Positions 59,831 through 64,000 of a stretch of 64,000 bases of DNA are shown in pieces. Below the pieces are notes generated by a model. The model was not told the origin of the DNA. It searched no databases and saw nothing but the letters and a program-made list of their open reading frames with translations. Both the position numbers and the translations under genes were made by a program. The stretch is from Lysobacter dokdonensis DS-58 (GTDB taxonomy: Bacteria > Pseudomonadota > Gammaproteobacteria > Xanthomonadales > Xanthomonadaceae). The stretch spans positions 1 to 64,000 of the forward strand of contig NZ_JRKJ01000010.1 in NCBI RefSeq assembly GCF_000770795.1, written 5' to 3'. How positions within the stretch are numbered: position 1 is the stretch's first letter; the number at the start of each line of letters is the position of its first letter.

Positions 59831-62800
59831 CTACTTCGCACTCCGGTGCGGGCCCACGTGGACGTGGGTGCTCGCGTCGCTGACTTCGCCGCGGTCGTCG
59901 GTCACAACGACCCGGACGATTCGGTGTTCGGTTTCGGGGACCTGCACGGTGACCTCGAATGGCGGCGCGGTCTTCGTGCCCACTGGCTGGAAGTTCGCGA
60001 CGAACAGGTCGCTGTCTGCCAGGAAGAACTCGACGGACTTGATCTGACCGTCGTCGTCCCTGGCATCCGCCGACAGGATCACGGTACCGGGCGCGTCGCC
60101 TGGCCGTGCTTGCATGCTGACCACCGGCGGCAGGTTTTCGACGCCAACAACCAGCTTGTCCTCGACCGTCGACAATCCCTCGGCGTCTTCCGCCACCACG
60201 CGCAGGCGTTGCGGGCCCAGTCCCGGGGTCCATTCGAAGGTATTGGCGCCCGCCTCCGTTTGCACGGGTTTGTCATCGACGAACAGCGTGACTTTGCGAA
60301 TCTCGCCATTCGGGTCCACCGCGTCGACGTTCAACTTCAACGGCTGACCCGCGTGCACCAGGGCGTCTTGAAGCATCATCCGCACGCTCGGCGGTTCCGA
60401 TGCAACCGCGCGGTTGGCGGCGAGCGATGCGTCGAAAACCAGGTCGTCCAGCGCGTTGTCGTTGAACTGATGCACCTCGACTGCGAGTACGTTGGGGCCT
60501 GCGTGCAGCAGATCGGGCGGTAGGCGCACCGGAAAATACGCGAGCTCCGCAGCGCCCGTGACCGGCTTGAGCGCTTGCTTGTCGAAGTTGGCGCGATGCA
60601 CTTCGCGGCCATTGAGGTACACGACGGCGCCGTCATCGGCACGCAGGCGCAGCGTCAGGTCGCGTAGCAAACGCGGATCTTCGATGTCGAACCGCTTTCG
60701 GAAATACGCAACTCGCGTCCCTGCGGCGACGGCCGACATCGCTTCCACGTCCGGTGCGAAGCCTAGCGGTGCCGGCGCTTCCTGCCATTTCGCGTCGTCG
60801 TAATCGAGTGCGGCCCAGTCGCCAGGCGGTTGGTCGAACGTCGCATGCCGCCAAATGCTGCGTTCCTTGACCAGGTTGAGTTGTGATACGTCCAGCTGGA
60901 ATCGCACGCCGCCGACCATCGCTTCGCCGGCGGCGCCATCCGTACGTCTTTGCACGACGTCGAACAGCAACGGCGCCTTCATCGGCTTGTAGTTGCGACG
61001 CAGATGGAACACGACCCGCAGCGGGAACCGCTCGCCCGGCTTCAAGGCGATTCCGTTCAGCACATCGTCCGTGCCCTTCAATCGCAGGAACGCGAAATCC
61101 TTCGGCGCACCGCGAATCCCCTGCGCCTCCCGCGCATTCACCCTGCCCTGTGTGCCCTGCCCCTGCAGGCGACGGAACAGTTCCGTCGGCATGCCCACCT
61201 CGATCGCCTGCACGTAACGTCCGAACGCCGCGTACCGCTGTGGAACTTCGCGGAACAACAGATCGGCCATCATCTCGCCGTCGGTGTCGTTCGCGATCAG
61301 CATCGACATCGCCGCCATCGTGCCGGTGAAGTCGTCGACGACCTGGATGTTCTTCCACGCCAGGTTGTTGCCGTTGCGCACGTTGGCGTTGATGTCCGTC
61401 GTTTCGCTGGTCGCGATCGGCGTCACGCGGCCCAGCAGACAGAAATGATGCTCGTCGCCGAGACATGCGTAATGCGCGGGATTCGGCGGATACCACGGAA
61501 TCTCGAGGATGACCGCCTGGCCTGCCGGGATGACAGGGATCGTCAGCGGCGCGGTGTCGTACACAGGTGGCGTCAGCACCGAGCGATCGAAACTCGTCTT
61601 CGTCACGATGAAGCCTGTGCCGCTCGTCCACGGATCGATGGCCGAGCCGGTCGGCACGGTGCCGTTCCAAGGTCGCAAGCCCCCCGTCAGCACCGGCGCG
61701 GTCGCCGATGTGCCATATGCCGTCGCGCCTTCGAATCGCGCCGTGTTGGCGCGCTGCCACCGCGCCCACAATTCGTCGACCTTGCCGTGCAACAGGAAGA
61801 AGAACGGATCGCGTGCTGCCGTCGCGGCGACCGCCATCGAACCGCCCGTGCCGCCGATGTAGTTGTGGTTCGTCTTGTGGTTCGGCGCGTTCTCCAGCTG
61901 GAAGCTGAAGTTCTCGGAAGCGACGCTGCCGCGATAATTGTCCCAGCCCAACTGCGTCGCATCGGAATTGGTGCCCGGCGATCCCGCACTGAGGTTGCGA
62001 ACGACCGTCGCGCTTTCCGACGTGTGCGGCTCCAGGGCCGGCGACAACGGCGCGCCCATTCCGGTGCCACCGGTGCCGCGTCCGGAATTGCCCATGAAGC
62101 TCGACGTGTAGAGATTCACGCCGCCGGTGCTCGTCGGGTCCTGCGTCCATTGCCAGTACATCAATTTGACGCGCGGATCGGCCTCCTGCAGCAGCAACTC
62201 CAGACGATTGATGAACTCGCGATGCCACGGCAGGAAACCTGCGTTGTCGTGTTCCGGCGCACGCACGTGGACTTGTTGTTGCTTGGTCCAGTAGTTGTAG
62301 CCGGTGAGCAATGCGAACGCCGGCGTGGTGGCGATCTCGATGTAGGCATCCCGCAGGCGCGTCCGTTCGGCAGCGCTGGCAGTGGCCGCATTGACGCGCG
62401 GCTTGGTGATCTCCGCACCCATCATGCGGTCGGCGCCACACACCGTGGTGTAGGCGTCGACCCAACTGTTCGGCCATGCCAATCCGGACGACGCTTTCGC
62501 CCAGTACAGATGCAACTGCTCGGTGCCGCTCGACGCCGTCGTTCCACGGTTCCGCACGCGCACGTACACATAGTTCGGCAACCCGTAGCGCGGATCGCGA
62601 TATTCCGGATTCTGGTGCGCCGCTGGCGTCCATGGCGGCGACGCGGGATTGAACGGTGTCGGCCGCCAATTGGGATCCGGGCTCGTGCGCACCCAGATGT
62701 CTTCCGAAATCCACATCGGCCCGGTATCGGGATTGGGTTGCGCGCCGGTATCGGCCGGCGTGTCGCGGATGTAGAGATCCGCTTGGGCGAACGCTGCGTT

Positions 62801-62857
62801 CGACGCGCACAGTGCAAGCGCGACGATCACGCCGCGCTGCAATCTCGTGACCTTCAT
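59831..62857 (-). CDS. Secreted multidomain tyrosinase (type 3 copper)
   Basis: This 1008 aa exported protein should oxidise phenols or catechols. A signal peptide (1-24, ending AFA-Q) is followed by a beta-rich domain (about 27-120; NYVYVRVRNRGTT). The tyrosinase core (about 140-375) has the CuA signature H203-x4-FLPWH212-R with H197 as a likely further ligand, and CuB with H327-x3-H331 and DPFFFLLH357-GKVD361. A beta-sandwich (about 480-660) follows, then a galactose-binding-like domain (about 665-810; LRLRADDGAVVYLNGREV) and two Ig-like repeats to the end (VTLFVDD; VEFFLADSD). ATG 62857 is set by AAGGAGG 6 nt upstream. Ordinary bacterial tyrosinases are about 270-500 aa and often need a caddie protein; none is adjacent here. 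Confidence 0.9.
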   Translation of the reverse strand: MKVTRLQRGVIVALALCASNAAFAQADLYIRDTPADTGAQPNPDTGPMWISEDIWVRTSPDPNWRPTPFNPASPPWTPAAHQNPEYRDPRYGLPNYVYVRVRNRGTTASSGTEQLHLYWAKASSGLAWPNSWVDAYTTVCGADRMMGAEITKPRVNAATASAAERTRLRDAYIEIATTPAFALLTGYNYWTKQQQVHVRAPEHDNAGFLPWHREFINRLELLLQEADPRVKLMYWQWTQDPTSTGGVNLYTSSFMGNSGRGTGGTGMGAPLSPALEPHTSESATVVRNLSAGSPGTNSDATQLGWDNYRGSVASENFSFQLENAPNHKTNHNYIGGTGGSMAVAATAARDPFFFLLHGKVDELWARWQRANTARFEGATAYGTSATAPVLTGGLRPWNGTVPTGSAIDPWTSGTGFIVTKTSFDRSVLTPPVYDTAPLTIPVIPAGQAVILEIPWYPPNPAHYACLGDEHHFCLLGRVTPIATSETTDINANVRNGNNLAWKNIQVVDDFTGTMAAMSMLIANDTDGEMMADLLFREVPQRYAAFGRYVQAIEVGMPTELFRRLQGQGTQGRVNAREAQGIRGAPKDFAFLRLKGTDDVLNGIALKPGERFPLRVVFHLRRNYKPMKAPLLFDVVQRRTDGAAGEAMVGGVRFQLDVSQLNLVKERSIWRHATFDQPPGDWAALDYDDAKWQEAPAPLGFAPDVEAMSAVAAGTRVAYFRKRFDIEDPRLLRDLTLRLRADDGAVVYLNGREVHRANFDKQALKPVTGAAELAYFPVRLPPDLLHAGPNVLAVEVHQFNDNALDDLVFDASLAANRAVASEPPSVRMMLQDALVHAGQPLKLNVDAVDPNGEIRKVTLFVDDKPVQTEAGANTFEWTPGLGPQRLRVVAEDAEGLSTVEDKLVVGVENLPPVVSMQARPGDAPGTVILSADARDDDGQIKSVEFFLADSDLFVANFQPVGTKTAPPFEVTVQVPETEHRIVRVVVTDDRGEVSDASTHVHVGPHRSAK

Positions 62858-63013
62858 GGCCAACCTCCTTGGCGGCCCCTGCAAGAGGGATGACGCAAGG
62901 AGTCGCCCGGATGGGTCACGTATTCAGCAAATCATTCGCGATCGTCGCTGCCCGATACCAATAGAACACCGCCCGCCACCCGTAAACGGCACGGCCAGGA
63001 GGTCAGTCATCGA

Positions 63014-63412
63014 TCACACCCCCTTGCATGCGGCCTGCACTTTATCGCCCAACGCGCGGAGTTGCTCGAAGGTGCGCTCGAGGCCCAATCCATCCAGCAC
63101 GCGTTGCTCTTCCGCGCGCGCGGCGACGCAGGCTTGGCGTTGACGGGTACGCTTGTCGGCCTTCGCAGGCTTGGCCCCTCCCCCGCCGGACTTTGTCGAT
63201 TTCGGCTTCGCGTTCTTCGCCGCCTTCGGCTTCTCTTCGCTTCCCTCCCCTACCCGCGACTCGGGCAGTGCGATCGTCCTCGTCAGCCGGCTGCCTGCGG
63301 CGCACGCTGTGTCCTGATAGGACACGGCGCCGTCGGAAGACACGCAGCGGAACAATTCGGACGAGGAGAGAAGCAACACCCACCACGGCAATCGCTGCAT
63401 GTCGGCATCCAT
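63014..63412 (-). CDS. Small DUF4124-like protein
   Basis: A 132 aa product with a short hydrophobic N terminus (about 7-17) and the motif FRCVSSDGAVSYQDTACAAG at about 21-40, which is the DUF4124 pattern. A Lys/Ala/Gly-rich linker (about 60-85) leads to a helical tail with two Cys. It may be exported although the signal peptide is weak; the start could also be the Met at 63400. Such proteins are frequent in xanthomonads and have no known role. Confidence 0.68.
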   Translation of the reverse strand: MDADMQRLPWWVLLLSSSELFRCVSSDGAVSYQDTACAAGSRLTRTIALPESRVGEGSEEKPKAAKNAKPKSTKSGGGGAKPAKADKRTRQRQACVAARAEEQRVLDGLGLERTFEQLRALGDKVQAACKGV

Positions 63413-63609
63413 TCCGATCGAAAGGAGTGATGGCGGCGGGCGCCCGCTGCCGGAGTCGGCGAATCTCCGGTTCTTGGGGGCATCGCGGGATCAGCGGGGC
63501 GCCGCCGCCATCGGTGTCCAGAATGCCGATGCGCAGACGCGAGCGCAGTCAGCCAATCCCGCATCGTGTCGTCAGATTTCCCCGAATCGCGTCGCGCCAA
63601 CCCGGCCGA

Positions 63610-64000
63610 TCAATCCTCGATCACGCGCCAGGTGTTCCGCCCCGCCGCCTTCGCCTCGTACAACGCTTTGTCGGCCAAGGCGATCAATGCATTCGCGGAC
63701 GCCGCCTGCAGGACGAACGCGATTCCGATGCTCGCGCCGAACGACAACGCCGCCCCTTCGAACACCACCGGTGCCTGCGACACCGCCAGGATCTTCCCCA
63801 CCACGACTTCGGCGTCTTCTACCGCGCGCGCATCTTCGATCAACACGACGAACTCATCGCCGCCCAATCGGGCCACCACGTCGACGTCGCGCACGCACGC
63901 GGTCAATCGCTCCGCGAACGCCTGCAACACCGCATCGCCCGCCGGATGCCCATGCGTATCGTTGATCGCCTTGAACTTGTCGAGATCCAGCGACATCAAC
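63610..64000 (-). CDS. GGDEF diguanylate cyclase (5'-truncated by window edge)
   Basis: The visible 130 C-terminal residues form most of a GGDEF domain: LDLDKFKAINDTHGH, the active site RLGGDEFVVL, and the closing ALYEAKAAGRNTWRV. An RxxD inhibitory site (RDVD) lies five residues before GGDEF, so feedback control by c-di-GMP is likely. The frame is open to the last base, so sensor domains lie outside the window. Confidence 0.9.
   Translation of the reverse strand, partial: LMSLDLDKFKAINDTHGHPAGDAVLQAFAERLTACVRDVDVVARLGGDEFVVLIEDARAVEDAEVVVGKILAVSQAPVVFEGAALSFGASIGIAFVLQAASANALIALADKALYEAKAAGRNTWRVIED

Noticed and set aside
60633-62810. 725-codon frame overlapping the tyrosinase on the same strand
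   Set aside because: It is an alternative reading frame; copper-binding motifs and export signal are only in the 59831-62857 frame.

Overview
The window is about 64 kb of high-GC gammaproteobacterial chromosome. The gene set points to the family Lysobacteraceae (Xanthomonadaceae), close to Lysobacter or Luteimonas. Pointers are the order rlmN-pilF-rodZ-yfgM-like-bamB-der, the agmatine route to putrescine (aguA/aguB), ihfB-lapA-lapB running into surface-polysaccharide genes, promoters with TAnnnT boxes very close to start codons, and a strong G/C third-position bias. This is inference from gene content; no 16S gene is present. The window is mostly housekeeping core. I see no insertion sequence, integrase, phage module or CRISPR array. 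Layout: 1-7.5 kb holds the 3'-truncated rne (minus strand), rluC, a pterin carbinolamine dehydratase, nfuA, a proline-rich membrane protein and two small c-type cytochromes. 7.8-15.6 kb is an efflux operon with one lipoprotein adaptor and two different RND permeases. 15.6-20.8 kb is a minus-strand run: a SmpA/OmlA-like secreted protein, aguA, aguB, a TetR regulator, an alpha/beta hydrolase and a TraB-family protein. 20.9-29.8 kb carries rpmJ (zinc-free type), cmk, rpsA, ihfB, lapA, lapB, a WecA-like sugar-1-phosphate transferase, a WbpM/CapD-like nucleotide-sugar dehydratase and galU. 29.8-34.1 kb is a minus-strand beta-oxidation operon (TetR regulator, bifunctional hydroxyacyl-CoA dehydrogenase/enoyl-CoA hydratase, thiolase). 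34.3-41 kb is ndk, rlmN, pilF, rodZ, a YfgM-like protein, bamB and der. 41-45 kb is a molybdenum-cofactor group (mobA, moeA, rhodanese-MoeB fusion) and a DUF2272-like protein. 45-52.4 kb holds a three-gene minus operon (DUF1244, hydrolase, zinc ribbon), folD, guaB, guaA, a YciI-like protein, tadA, a DUF2721 protein and orn. 52.4-58.5 kb has a periplasmic-propeller diguanylate cyclase, ppsA and its divergent regulator ppsR. 58.6-64 kb has a DUF1249 gene, tRNA-Ala(GGC) and tRNA-Glu(UUC), a roughly 380 bp gene-free stretch, a large secreted multidomain tyrosinase, a small secreted protein and a GGDEF protein cut by the window end. Gene packing is very tight. At least eleven junctions overlap by 1 bp (TGATG) or 4 bp (ATGA/GTGA), so operons and translational coupling can be read directly. 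The most unusual items are the secreted tyrosinase with added beta-sandwich domains, the RND pair in which only one permease keeps the full proton-relay residues, candidate operators beside both TetR genes, and a terminator hairpin lying between a promoter box and the ndk start. I found no wholly new system that I can defend; these are the best leads.
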